Of a stretch of 20,017 bases of DNA, positions 7,693 to 14,702 are shown piece after piece. The position numbers and the translations under genes are program-made. The stretch is from Bacteroidales bacterium (GTDB taxonomy: Bacteria > Bacteroidota > Bacteroidia > Bacteroidales > P3). The stretch covers positions 1 to 20,017 of the forward strand of contig JAFWOP010000140.1 in the NCBI GenBank assembly GCA_017545365.1, given 5' to 3'. Positions within the stretch are counted from its first letter, which is position 1. Each line of letters begins with the position of its first letter. The notes beneath the pieces were generated by a model. That model had not been told where the DNA came from. It ran no database searches and saw only the letters and a list, made by a program, of their open reading frames with translations.

Positions 7693-9012
7693 ATGGAAAC
7701 AATAAAATTGAATACCGAGTATTTACATCGGTTTGTGAGTGATTCTGAGCTGAGCAGCATCCAAGAAGAAGTCCTTCGTGCCAAAAAGGTGCTGCTTTCC
7801 GGGAGTGGACGCGGTAACGACTTCCTAGGATGGATTGATTTGCCAGAAGCCATTTCTCAGGAGATTCTTGACGACATCAAATCTGATGTTCAACGATTGG
7901 CTGCTAAGGCTCGCATATTCGTCGTCATAGGCATTGGGGGTAGCTATCTTGGCGCACGTGCAGTCATTGAAGCCTTACAGTCAGAATTTGCATCCATGCA
8001 ACATGGCGGCTCACATCCGTTTATCATATATGCCGGCCATACGCTTAGCGAGGACTACTATTCTCAACTGATGCAGGTCCTCGATAACAACGACTATGCC
8101 GTTGCTGTGATTTCCAAGTCGGGCACCACCACAGAACCTGCCGTTGCCTTCCGTATCATCAAATCTCATCTGGAGAACAAATATGGCCATGCAGAAGCAA
8201 CAAAACGCATCATTGCCATCACCGATGCACACAAAGGTGCCCTACATGACATCGCCTGTCAGGAGGGTTATAGTTCTTATGTGATACCCGACAATGTCGG
8301 CGGTCGTTTTTCCGTACTCACTCCTGTCGGACTGCTCCCCATCGCGATGGGTGGTTATAATATCGACCAGCTATTGCAAGGTGCACGCGACATGCGCAAG
8401 GTGTGTATTGATAACGACAACCTCAACGATAACCCGGCGTTACTATATGCCGCAGTCCGCAACACCCTCTACCGTAAGGGCTATAAAGTGGAAATCCTCG
8501 AAAACTTTGTCCCCCAGTTAAAATATATCAGCGAATGGTGGAAGCAGCTCTATGGAGAGAGCGAGGGTAAAGAGGGTAAGGGCATCCTGCCCCACAGCCT
8601 CAGTTTCACTACCGACCTACACTCCATGGGCCAATATGTGCAGGAAGGCGAGCGCCTGATGTTCGAAACGGTTCTAAGCCTAGAGCAACCCCAAGGCAGA
8701 GTGGTCATACCCGCCGACGACAAAAATCTCGATGGCATCAACTACCTATTGGGCAAGAGCCTTACTGAAATCAACCACAATGCCGAACTTGGCACCATTA
8801 TGGCTCATAATGACGGGGGAGTGCCTGTACTCAGGTTGCTGCTCCCCAACATCACAGAATATACTCTTGGCCAACTGATTTATTTCTTCGAATTTGCCTG
8901 CGGAGTCAGCGGATACACACTAGATGTAAACCCATTCGACCAACCTGGCGTGGAGGCATACAAAAAGAATATGTTCCGCCTCTTAGGCAAGCCTGGTTAT
9001 GAGAATAAGTAA
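7693..9012 (+). CDS. pgi: Glucose-6-phosphate isomerase
   Basis: A 439-residue cytoplasmic enzyme that interconverts glucose-6-phosphate and fructose-6-phosphate in glycolysis and gluconeogenesis. It is the short bacterial type (about 440-450 residues) rather than the 550-residue E. coli type. The sugar-phosphate binding part has GIGGSYLGARA and the SKSGTTTEPA loop. PGI signature DNVGGRFSVLTPVG starts at D200. The base-catalysis region YGESEGKEGKG, H310 in TDLHSMGQ, and the late VEAYKKNMF lysine all match the active site of the Bacillus-type enzyme. It is a single gene with its own promoter and a hairpin terminator. Confidence 0.96.
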   Translation: METIKLNTEYLHRFVSDSELSSIQEEVLRAKKVLLSGSGRGNDFLGWIDLPEAISQEILDDIKSDVQRLAAKARIFVVIGIGGSYLGARAVIEALQSEFASMQHGGSHPFIIYAGHTLSEDYYSQLMQVLDNNDYAVAVISKSGTTTEPAVAFRIIKSHLENKYGHAEATKRIIAITDAHKGALHDIACQEGYSSYVIPDNVGGRFSVLTPVGLLPIAMGGYNIDQLLQGARDMRKVCIDNDNLNDNPALLYAAVRNTLYRKGYKVEILENFVPQLKYISEWWKQLYGESEGKEGKGILPHSLSFTTDLHSMGQYVQEGERLMFETVLSLEQPQGRVVIPADDKNLDGINYLLGKSLTEINHNAELGTIMAHNDGGVPVLRLLLPNITEYTLGQLIYFFEFACGVSGYTLDVNPFDQPGVEAYKKNMFRLLGKPGYENK

Positions 9013-9033
9013 TCAGTCGATTATGCTCAATCA

Positions 9034-9069
9034 AAAAAGGCTGGACACTTTCGAGCGTCCAGCCTTTTT
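9034..9069. terminator. Bidirectional terminator between pgi and ssb
   Basis: 13-bp perfect arms (9034-9046 and 9057-9069) with a GC core GGCTGGAC, flanked by A-run on the left and T-run on the right. Each strand therefore has a stem followed by Ts. It lies 21 bases after the pgi stop and 4 bases past the ssb stop. Confidence 0.9.
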
Positions 9070-9073
9070 GGTG

Positions 9074-9520
9074 TTAGAAGGGCAAATCCCCAAGAGGCTC
9101 TGTGTCGCTGTTTAATATAGTCGATAGAGGGTCTTGTTCTTTGTCGGAATGCTCGTCTTGGCGATTCTTGTTGGCCAAGACGGTGAAATTTTCTGCCACC
9201 ACTTCGGTAATGGTGCGGCGGTTGCCTTCTTTATCTTCCCACGAGCGGGTCTGTAGTTTCCCTTCAACATATAGCTGCGTTCCTTTGCGAAGTATCTTTT
9301 CAGCGATTTCTGCCAACGCACGCCAGCATACTACATTGTGCCACTCGGTCTGTTCCACACGTTCGCCATCGCGGTTACGCCTAAACTCTGTTGTGGCCAA
9401 AGGGAATGATGCCTTCTTTACTACACTCGAAACGTCATCGTTCCGGTCCTGAGGAAATGCTACAACATCGGGGTTTCTACCCAAATTACCAATTAGAATT
9501 ACTTTGTTTACTCCTACCAT
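9074..9520 (-). CDS. ssb: Single-stranded DNA-binding protein
   Basis: A 148-residue SSB that coats single-stranded DNA in replication, repair and recombination and recruits partners through its C-terminal tip. The OB-fold begins MVGVNKVILIGNLGRNPDV and includes the WHNVVCW and KGTQLYVEGKLQTRSWED strands. A polar linker follows, ending in the tip DLPF, a variant of the canonical acidic DDDIPF. The ATG at 9520 is preferred over an in-frame TTG at 9526. A TATCTTTG box between mutY and ssb suggests ssb has its own promoter although it lies 122 bases behind mutY on the same strand. Confidence 0.94.
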   Translation of the reverse strand: MVGVNKVILIGNLGRNPDVVAFPQDRNDDVSSVVKKASFPLATTEFRRNRDGERVEQTEWHNVVCWRALAEIAEKILRKGTQLYVEGKLQTRSWEDKEGNRRTITEVVAENFTVLANKNRQDEHSDKEQDPLSTILNSDTEPLGDLPF

Positions 9521-9601
9521 TGTCAAATAGTTTTACCTGAATTAATTATATTTCCTTAACTACAATTATTTGACACTTGCCAGATGGCAAATATCCTTTT
9601 G

Positions 9602-9609
9602 CAAAGATA
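9602..9609 (-). promoter_or_regulatory. -7 box of ssb
   Basis: TATCTTTG followed by CA on the minus strand, an exact TAnnTTTG match, 81 bases ahead of the ssb ATG. No clear -33 TTTG is seen at 19-21 bases. It lies in the mutY-ssb gap. Confidence 0.55.
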
Positions 9610-9642
9610 CCATTTTTTGAAAAACTGAAAACATAAAGATAT

Positions 9643-10698
9643 TCACAATTCCGACAAATACCTGTCAATCAAACGCGAAATAGGAAGACTTTTTATTTCT
9701 TGGAACTTCAGAACCCGCATTCTCTTGGGTATTTTCGTAGGCCTATTTTCGAAAAAAGCACGTACAAATTGGGCTTTGATGGTGCGGTGCGTAAGTTTAT
9801 GAGTCAGACAAGGCCCTATTTCCAGCCTTTTGGGCATCACTTCCAGCCAGTCATGCAGAACATCCTTCAGACGATTCTCCAAATCAGAATTCTCTATCGG
9901 GCTCTCGGTTTCGTATAGTGGCAATTCGTACAATCCTTGCCAGATATCTTTCGATTCCCGCTTTTGTATAAGCATCATCTGCCCTGGCTCACCCCATCGT
10001 ATGTCCAAATAGTAAAAAAACCTTTCCTTCACCGGCGTTCGGCTGGCTTTTACGGGCAACAGGTTCACCGCACCCCTGCGGCTCGCCACACATTCGTAGG
10101 CAAAAATGCAACTCTCACAATCACATCCATGGGGTTTGCAATACAATGAGCCAAAATCCATTAACGCCTGATTGAAAAGGGCAGGGCGCTCCTTGTCGAT
10201 AAGCCGTAGGAGCAAATCTTCGAACTCCTTATATGCCCTCCCTGAATCGATGGGGGTGGTAATACCATACAGCCGTGCAATAAATCGGTACACATTGCCA
10301 TCAATCACAGGGTAAGGCAGTCCAAAAGCAAATGATGCCACCGCCGCAGCCGTATAACGCCCCACGCCTTTCAACGACAATATTCCCTCATACGTATTAG
10401 GGAACTGCCCGCCCAAATCAAATGCTATATGCCGTGCTGCAAGGTGCAGATTGCGGGCCCTCGAGTAATACCCCAAACCCTGCCAACTTTTCAAAACTTG
10501 CTGCTCTGAGGCATTGGCCAGATGCACCACGGTCGGGTACTCCTCCACAAATTGCTCATAGTAGGCTCTTCCTTGTTCAATCCTAGTCTGTTGGAGTATT
10601 ATCTCCGACAACCATATATAGTACGGGTCGGTGGTCTCTCTCCACGGTAACTGCCTGCCATTCTCGACATACCACGATATTACTTTGTCAGCGAACAT
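9643..10698 (-). CDS. mutY: A/G-specific adenine glycosylase
   Basis: A 351-residue base excision repair enzyme that removes adenine mispaired with 8-oxoguanine or guanine. Catalytic E32 lies in SEIILQQTRIEQG. The helix-hairpin-helix LKGVGRYTAAAV spans 109-120, with catalytic D133 in VIDGNVYR. The iron-sulfur cluster ligands C187, C194, C197 and C203 have the exact C-X6-C-X2-C-X5-C spacing. The C-terminal 130 residues look like the NUDIX-like 8-oxoG recognition domain (IRWGEPGQMMLIQKRES, LTHKLTHRTIKAQF). All key residues are present and the length matches E. coli MutY (350). Confidence 0.97.
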   Translation of the reverse strand: MFADKVISWYVENGRQLPWRETTDPYYIWLSEIILQQTRIEQGRAYYEQFVEEYPTVVHLANASEQQVLKSWQGLGYYSRARNLHLAARHIAFDLGGQFPNTYEGILSLKGVGRYTAAAVASFAFGLPYPVIDGNVYRFIARLYGITTPIDSGRAYKEFEDLLLRLIDKERPALFNQALMDFGSLYCKPHGCDCESCIFAYECVASRRGAVNLLPVKASRTPVKERFFYYLDIRWGEPGQMMLIQKRESKDIWQGLYELPLYETESPIENSDLENRLKDVLHDWLEVMPKRLEIGPCLTHKLTHRTIKAQFVRAFFENRPTKIPKRMRVLKFQEIKSLPISRLIDRYLSEL

Positions 10699-10984
10699 AA
10701 AATAAGGTCAAATTTCAGAAAAATGAGTGCGTAAAAGGAGTTTTGAACAAGCTATTATGCCATAACTACTTGAAAAACCTGTGTTAAAATCGTATTTTCC
10801 AATATTTGTAAATATCTGTATTCCATGTGTGTGTAGATAATGGTGTGTTAAAAAAATCAGAAAACCCTTTTCTGCGGGGCGAAAAGTTTTGCCAATTCAA
10901 AAAAAAGTCCGACTTTTGCACCCACTTTTTCGCAAAAAAAGTACTCGTAAATAACGTAAACAAACAATAAAAATTGTAGATAAA
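10699..10984. other. Divergent region between mutY and rpmB
   Basis: AT-rich, with the rpmB promoter at its right end. No ORF, RNA gene or repeat is evident. A small CTTTTC/GAAAAG inverted repeat overlaps the rpmB -33 region at about 10868-10887 and may or may not be meaningful. No convincing promoter facing mutY was found. Confidence 0.45.
10889..10919 (+). promoter_or_regulatory. Promoter of rpmB-rpsU
   Basis: TTTG (10889-10892), a 19-base spacer, then GACTTTTG (10912-10919), which is one base from TAnnTTTG. The spacing is exactly that of Bacteroidota promoters. The leader to the rpmB ATG would be about 60 bases. Confidence 0.6.
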
Positions 10985-11224
10985 ATGTCAAAGATTTGTG
11001 AAATTACTGGTAAGAAAGTGATCCGTGGTAACAACGTTTCCCACTCCCGCATCCACACCAAGCGTACGTTCTCTCCGAACCTCCAGACCAAGAAATTCTA
11101 TATCCCCGAAGAGGATATGTGGATTACTTTGAAAGTGAGTGCCAAAGGCATGCGCATTATCAATAAGAAAGGCATCCTTGCCGCCCTTAACGATGCAGCT
11201 GCACAAGGTCACCTGCAATTCTAA
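10985..11224 (+). CDS. rpmB: 50S ribosomal protein L28
   Basis: A 79-residue basic protein of the large ribosomal subunit. The start MSKICEITGKKVIRGNNVSHS and the middle TKRTFSPNLQTKKFY are diagnostic for L28, and RIINKKGILAALNDA closes the family pattern. It is followed after 68 bases by rpsU rather than by rpmG (L33), DUF4295 and ftsY as in Bacteroides. The leader shows no clear attenuator. Confidence 0.97.
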   Translation: MSKICEITGKKVIRGNNVSHSRIHTKRTFSPNLQTKKFYIPEEDMWITLKVSAKGMRIINKKGILAALNDAAAQGHLQF

Positions 11225-11292
11225 CAAAGAAGACAAAAAGAGTCTTAATAATCAATTATTTATCAATCCTTAACAAGAAAGAGGTATTAACA

Positions 11293-11490
11293 ATGATCGT
11301 AGTTCCTATTAAAGAAGGTGAAAACATTGAAAGAGCACTCAAAAAGCTCAAAAGAAAATTCGAGAAAACTGGTGTAGTGAAAGAGCTTCGCGAACGTCAG
11401 AAATTTACTAAACCTTCCGTCATCAATCGGGAACGCAGACAGAAAGCTATCTATGTCCAGCACCTGCGTCAGCAGGAACTTGACAAATAG
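11293..11490 (+). CDS. rpsU: 30S ribosomal protein S21
   Basis: A 65-residue very basic small-subunit protein. It begins MIVVPIKEGENIERALKKLK, with the S21 pattern F-KTGVVKELRERQKFTKPS. In Bacteroidota S21 sits near the anti-Shine-Dalgarno end of 16S rRNA, which fits the low use of Shine-Dalgarno sequences in the phylum. An AAAGAGG precedes the ATG by about 9 bases. In Bacteroides the recombinase and hpf genes usually follow rpsU on the same strand. Here they lie just beyond but are convergent. Confidence 0.96.
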   Translation: MIVVPIKEGENIERALKKLKRKFEKTGVVKELRERQKFTKPSVINRERRQKAIYVQHLRQQELDK

Positions 11491-11511
11491 TCCAAGTTTG
11501 CACACGTCATC

Positions 11512-11547
11512 GAAGAGGATGCTCCATCTGCTTGGGGCATCCTCTTC
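11512..11547 (+). terminator. Intrinsic terminator of rpsU
   Basis: Fifteen-pair stem (11512-11526 with 11533-11547, one T-G wobble) around a 6-base loop, followed by TGTTTGCCTTTCCC. It lies 21 bases after the rpsU stop codon. Confidence 0.8.
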
Positions 11548-11624
11548 TGTTTGCCTTTCCCGCTCTCTCGTGACAGGTGACGAGGCTGGAGAGGGCCGTA
11601 TTGCATGCAGTCAGCCGCATAACA

Positions 11625-11663
11625 GAAACGGAGGGCACCACATCAGGGGGTGCCCTCCGTTTC
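11625..11663 (-). terminator. Intrinsic terminator of hpf
   Basis: Perfect 15-bp stem (11625-11639 with 11649-11663) around a 9-base loop, 19 bases past the hpf stop on the minus strand. The following minus-strand sequence is TGTTATG, so the T-run is weak. Together with the rpsU hairpin it insulates the two converging operons. Confidence 0.75.
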
Positions 11664-11682
11664 CGCTATCCTTATGCAGGAG

Positions 11683-11976
11683 CTATTTGTAACGTTCCTT
11701 GTACTTGTCTATCTGATTCTTCATTGAGTCGACGCAGTCGGCAACGGCCTCTTCGAAACTGTCGGCTTGCTTGCTGTTGAAGAGGGTTTGTCCAGGGAGT
11801 TTGAGCGACAGCTCCGCAATCTTATTATTGTCAGACTCGGGTTTGTCTACTTTCAAAATCACTTCGCATTTGGTGGCGTTGTCGATCAGACGGTCAAGCT
11901 TGGCCACTTTTTCATTAATGTAGTTTTCCAGTTTGGGGTCAGCCTTGAACTTTACGGCGTTGATTGTTGTGTTCAT
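11683..11976 (-). CDS. hpf: Ribosome hibernation-promoting factor, short form
   Basis: A 97-residue protein of the HPF/YfiA (RaiA) family, which binds the 30S decoding site and inactivates or dimerises ribosomes in stationary phase. It shows the family start MNTTINAVKFKADPKLENYI, KVAKLDRLID, and the closing DSFEEAVADCVDSMKNQIDKYKE. Only the N-terminal domain is present, as in short HPF. A strong Shine-Dalgarno (GGAGGT at 11986-11981 on the minus strand) stands 5 bases ahead of the ATG and immediately after the recombinase stop. The two genes are 10 bases apart and surely cotranscribed. Confidence 0.92.
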   Translation of the reverse strand: MNTTINAVKFKADPKLENYINEKVAKLDRLIDNATKCEVILKVDKPESDNNKIAELSLKLPGQTLFNSKQADSFEEAVADCVDSMKNQIDKYKERYK

Positions 11977-11980
11977 TATT

Positions 11981-11987
11981 ACCTCCT
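11981..11987 (-). promoter_or_regulatory. Strong Shine-Dalgarno site of hpf
   Basis: The minus strand reads AGGAGGT, a near-perfect anti-16S match at optimal spacing, directly behind the upstream stop codon. Most other genes in this window lack such a site, so it stands out. It may secure hpf translation independently of the upstream gene. Confidence 0.7.
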
Positions 11988-12910
11988 TATTTTTTATTTG
12001 CCCTAGGGTGGGCGTGTTTATAGGTTTCTTTCAAATGCTCCCGGGTCACATGGGTGTACACTTCTGTGGCTACCAGGTCGCTGTGTCCGAGCAGCTCCTT
12101 GATGGCGTCGATGTTTGCACCTTCGTTCAGCATGTGTGTTGCAAACGTGTGCCTAAACACATGCGGGCTTGTTCGTTCAGCGTTTGAGATACCGGACATG
12201 TAGCGTTCTACTATCAGGTATATCATTCCCTCGCTGACGGGTCGGCCCTTGCCATTGATGAGGAGCCTTGGGGTTGGCGAGTAATGCTCGTTTTGCATCC
12301 TCAACTCTTCCTCTCTTTTATTCCGTAACGCAAAATATCGTGAAATATTTTGTGCAAGTTCGTTTTCTATCGGAATTATTCTTTCCTTATTGCGCTTGCC
12401 TCTCACTTTTATGGTCAAAGCGGTAAGGTCGATATTGTCCATAGTGAGCGATGCCAACTCCGAACGGCGCATGCCAGTCTCATATAATATCCTTAGAACC
12501 AGCTTGTCCAGTTCCCCGTCAAAGGTGTTGGGGAATATGTCGGAGTAAATCTTCTCCACCTCCGATTCTCGGAAAAAGACCGGAAGGCGTTTGGGCATTT
12601 TCGGGGGAGTGATTTTCACCATGATGTCGCGCGAGCAGTATTTCTCCTTGCGCAAATACTTAAACCACGCCCGCAGGGCTGCCAATTGCTTGGTAATCGT
12701 GCCGGGCGATTCCCCATCCTCGAACAACCCCATCTGCCAATTGCGCACATGGTACGACTCGATGTCATCTACCTCCAGTATCTGCTGTGTCTGCAAATAT
12801 CTGCCAAATCGCGTCACCTCACCAATATAATAGCGGCACGTGGCCGGGGCCAGGCGGCGTTCTACTGTGATGTGGTCGGCGAATAACTGTATGGCAACAT
12901 CTATTTTCAC
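11987..12910 (-). CDS. Tyrosine recombinase of the XerC/XerD type
   Basis: A 307-residue site-specific recombinase, likely acting in chromosome dimer resolution at dif. The N-terminal SAM-like domain (about 1-90) is followed by a catalytic domain with the full set R148 (YETGMRRSEL), K172 (VRGKRNKER), H250 and R253 (SPHVFRHTFATHM), H276 (LLGHSD) and the nucleophile Y285 (VYTHV). The frame opens at a TTG at 12928, but a TATCTTTG promoter box overlaps those codons. The GTG at 12910 is therefore the likelier start. The next in-frame Met is about 60 codons in. In Bacteroides this gene sits between rpsU and hpf; here only the pairing with hpf is kept. XerC versus XerD cannot be told. Confidence 0.9.
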   Translation of the reverse strand: MKIDVAIQLFADHITVERRLAPATCRYYIGEVTRFGRYLQTQQILEVDDIESYHVRNWQMGLFEDGESPGTITKQLAALRAWFKYLRKEKYCSRDIMVKITPPKMPKRLPVFFRESEVEKIYSDIFPNTFDGELDKLVLRILYETGMRRSELASLTMDNIDLTALTIKVRGKRNKERIIPIENELAQNISRYFALRNKREEELRMQNEHYSPTPRLLINGKGRPVSEGMIYLIVERYMSGISNAERTSPHVFRHTFATHMLNEGANIDAIKELLGHSDLVATEVYTHVTREHLKETYKHAHPRANKK

Positions 12911-12915
12911 ATTTG

Positions 12916-12923
12916 CAAAGATA
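12916..12923 (-). promoter_or_regulatory. -7 box of the recombinase-hpf operon
   Basis: TATCTTTG followed by CA on the minus strand, an exact TAnnTTTG match. Bacteroidota transcripts usually begin a few bases past this box, which here lands on or beside the GTG at 12910. No TTTG is seen at the -33 distance. Confidence 0.55.
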
Positions 12924-13230
12924 CGCAAAAAATATGTGATAAATGTTAAATGCTATAAATTTTTTTCTCCTGCGCCTTCTCGGTAGCCCTACCACTGGGT
13001 GCTTTATGCCCTGCAACTTGGCCCGCCGCGCGAACCCTGTTCGCCTCTTTTGTCTCTGTTATAGAATCATTTCAAGGCGTTTTTAAGCTGCTGAAACCTA
13101 TACATATCTTAGATTTATCCCACTTATATCCTAGTAAAAGCTAAGGCGTTCCTCAACTGGACCCAACCTATCGTGAAGGCGGTTTGAAATAAGAAATAGG
13201 TGCAAAATATTATAATTACAAAATAAATCG

Positions 13231-13238
13231 TATCTTTG
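13231..13238 (+). promoter_or_regulatory. -7 box of rseP-lptF
   Basis: TATCTTTG followed by CA, an exact TAnnTTTG match 37 bases ahead of the rseP ATG. The -33 element is not obvious in the AT-rich sequence before it. Confidence 0.55.
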
Positions 13239-13275
13239 CACGTTTTTTTAGTAAATAGAATAGTCACCTAACTGC

Positions 13276-14679
13276 ATGAAAGCATTATTGTTCCTTGTCA
13301 GCCTCACCCTGCTGGTCGTAACCCACGAACTGGGTCATCTGCTGTTTGCCAAACTGTTTCACACCCGTGTGCTCCGTTTCTATGTCTTCTTTAATCCCAA
13401 ATTCTCTATCCTGAAGGCAAAGAAATTCAACGGCAAATGGCACTTCCTCTTCTTCAATTCCACTACCCCCGATTCGTGGAAGGTGGAGAACCTGCGCCCC
13501 GAGGACCAGGACAACACCCTCTGGGGGCTTGGATGGGTGCCGCTGGGCGGCTATTGCGATATTGCGGGTATGGTCGACGAAACCAAGAGTACTGATGACC
13601 TTGAGGACACGCCCCAGCCATGGGAGTATCGCACCAAACCCCATTGGCAGCGCCTGTGCATCATCTCCGGGGGCGTGTTGGTCAACTTCCTCTCCGCCCT
13701 CATCATCTTTGCTGGCATTTTTGCCCACTGGGGCACCGACGAACTGCCTCTCCGCAATGCCAAGTTGGGCTACGAATACCACCAAATCTTTTTGGACGAG
13801 GGATTCCAAAACGGCGACATCATTTATGCCCTCGATGGCAAGGAGATGTACGATTTGAAGGAAGCCACCCGTGCGCTTCTTATCGACTCGCCAAAGAATG
13901 TCACCGTCATGCGCAGCGACAGTCTTGTGACGTTCGACTTGAGCAAGGATTTCATCTCGCGTCTGGTTTCTGAGAATCCCAAGCAGATTATGTCTCCCCG
14001 ATGGCCTTTCGTAGTCAAGGATTTTGCCCCAGGTTCGGTGGGCAGACGGGCGGGTATGCTTGTGGGCGACAGCCTAGTTAGCGTCTGCGGTATCGCCACC
14101 CCCACGTCGGAAGACTTCGTCACCACGCTGGCCGACTATGCCGACGACAGCGTCGTCATAGGCCTCTACCGCAACGGACGTTATACCGAGGTGGCAGCCC
14201 TTTTGGGCAGTGATGGCAAACTGGGCATCTATGCCGTCGACGACTTAGGCAAACTCTTCGAGGTGGAGCATCAGGACTACACCCTCTGGCAGGCCATCCC
14301 CGCCGGCATCAGCCATGGGTGGGAGACGCTCGTCACCTATGTCTCTTCTCTCAAGTTGCTTTTTGCCAAGGGTGGGGTGAACAGCCTCGGCGGCTTTATC
14401 TCCATGGGCAGCCTCTTCCCCAACACATGGGAGTGGCATAGTTTCTGGAACATCACAGCCCTGCTGGCTATCGTGCTGGCTTTCATGAATATCATACCCA
14501 TCCCCGGCCTCGACGGCGGCCACATAGTCATCACACTTTGGGAAATGATTACCCGCCGACCCGTCAACGACAAGGTACTTAATGTGATTCAGAACATCGG
14601 CCTTGCGCTGCTGATTCTGCTCCTTGTGGTCGCCAACGGAAATGATTTGGTGAGGGTCTTCAACGGCTGGTTTAAGTAA
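13276..14679 (+). CDS. rseP: RIP metalloprotease (site-2 protease) RseP
   Basis: A 467-residue intramembrane zinc metalloprotease that cuts anti-sigma factors or other membrane proteins within the bilayer. The zinc motif HELGH is at residues 17-21 in the first membrane segment. The third zinc-site residue lies in the IPGLDGGH motif at about 412-416 in a late membrane segment. Between them are one or two PDZ-like regions (for example FAPGSVGRRAGMLVGDSLVS), typical of the RseP group. Length fits (about 450). In many Bacteroidales dxr precedes rseP; here a recombinase diverges from it instead. The permease follows after 23 bases. Confidence 0.94.
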   Translation: MKALLFLVSLTLLVVTHELGHLLFAKLFHTRVLRFYVFFNPKFSILKAKKFNGKWHFLFFNSTTPDSWKVENLRPEDQDNTLWGLGWVPLGGYCDIAGMVDETKSTDDLEDTPQPWEYRTKPHWQRLCIISGGVLVNFLSALIIFAGIFAHWGTDELPLRNAKLGYEYHQIFLDEGFQNGDIIYALDGKEMYDLKEATRALLIDSPKNVTVMRSDSLVTFDLSKDFISRLVSENPKQIMSPRWPFVVKDFAPGSVGRRAGMLVGDSLVSVCGIATPTSEDFVTTLADYADDSVVIGLYRNGRYTEVAALLGSDGKLGIYAVDDLGKLFEVEHQDYTLWQAIPAGISHGWETLVTYVSSLKLLFAKGGVNSLGGFISMGSLFPNTWEWHSFWNITALLAIVLAFMNIIPIPGLDGGHIVITLWEMITRRPVNDKVLNVIQNIGLALLILLLVVANGNDLVRVFNGWFK

Positions 14680-14702
14680 GACCGAATGTAACGCCTGACT
14701 TG

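Larger units (their letters stand above)
12911..13275. other. Divergent region between recombinase and rseP
   Basis: Holds a -7 box at each end (annotated separately). The 12960-13190 core has no ORF of substance. AAGGCGTT occurs twice in direct orientation near 13073 and 13143, with little more in common around them. No RNA gene is recognised. The GC-rich patch around 13015-13040 differs from the AT-rich flanks but no function is seen. Confidence 0.4.

Noticed and set aside
11491..11682. tRNA genes between rpsU and hpf, expected from Bacteroides gene order
   Set aside because: No cloverleaf or T-loop sequence is visible; the stretch is occupied by two terminator hairpins.
13073..13150. AAGGCGTT direct repeats between recombinase and rseP as a dif-like or attachment site
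   Set aside because: Only 8 bases are shared and there is no palindromic dif architecture around them.
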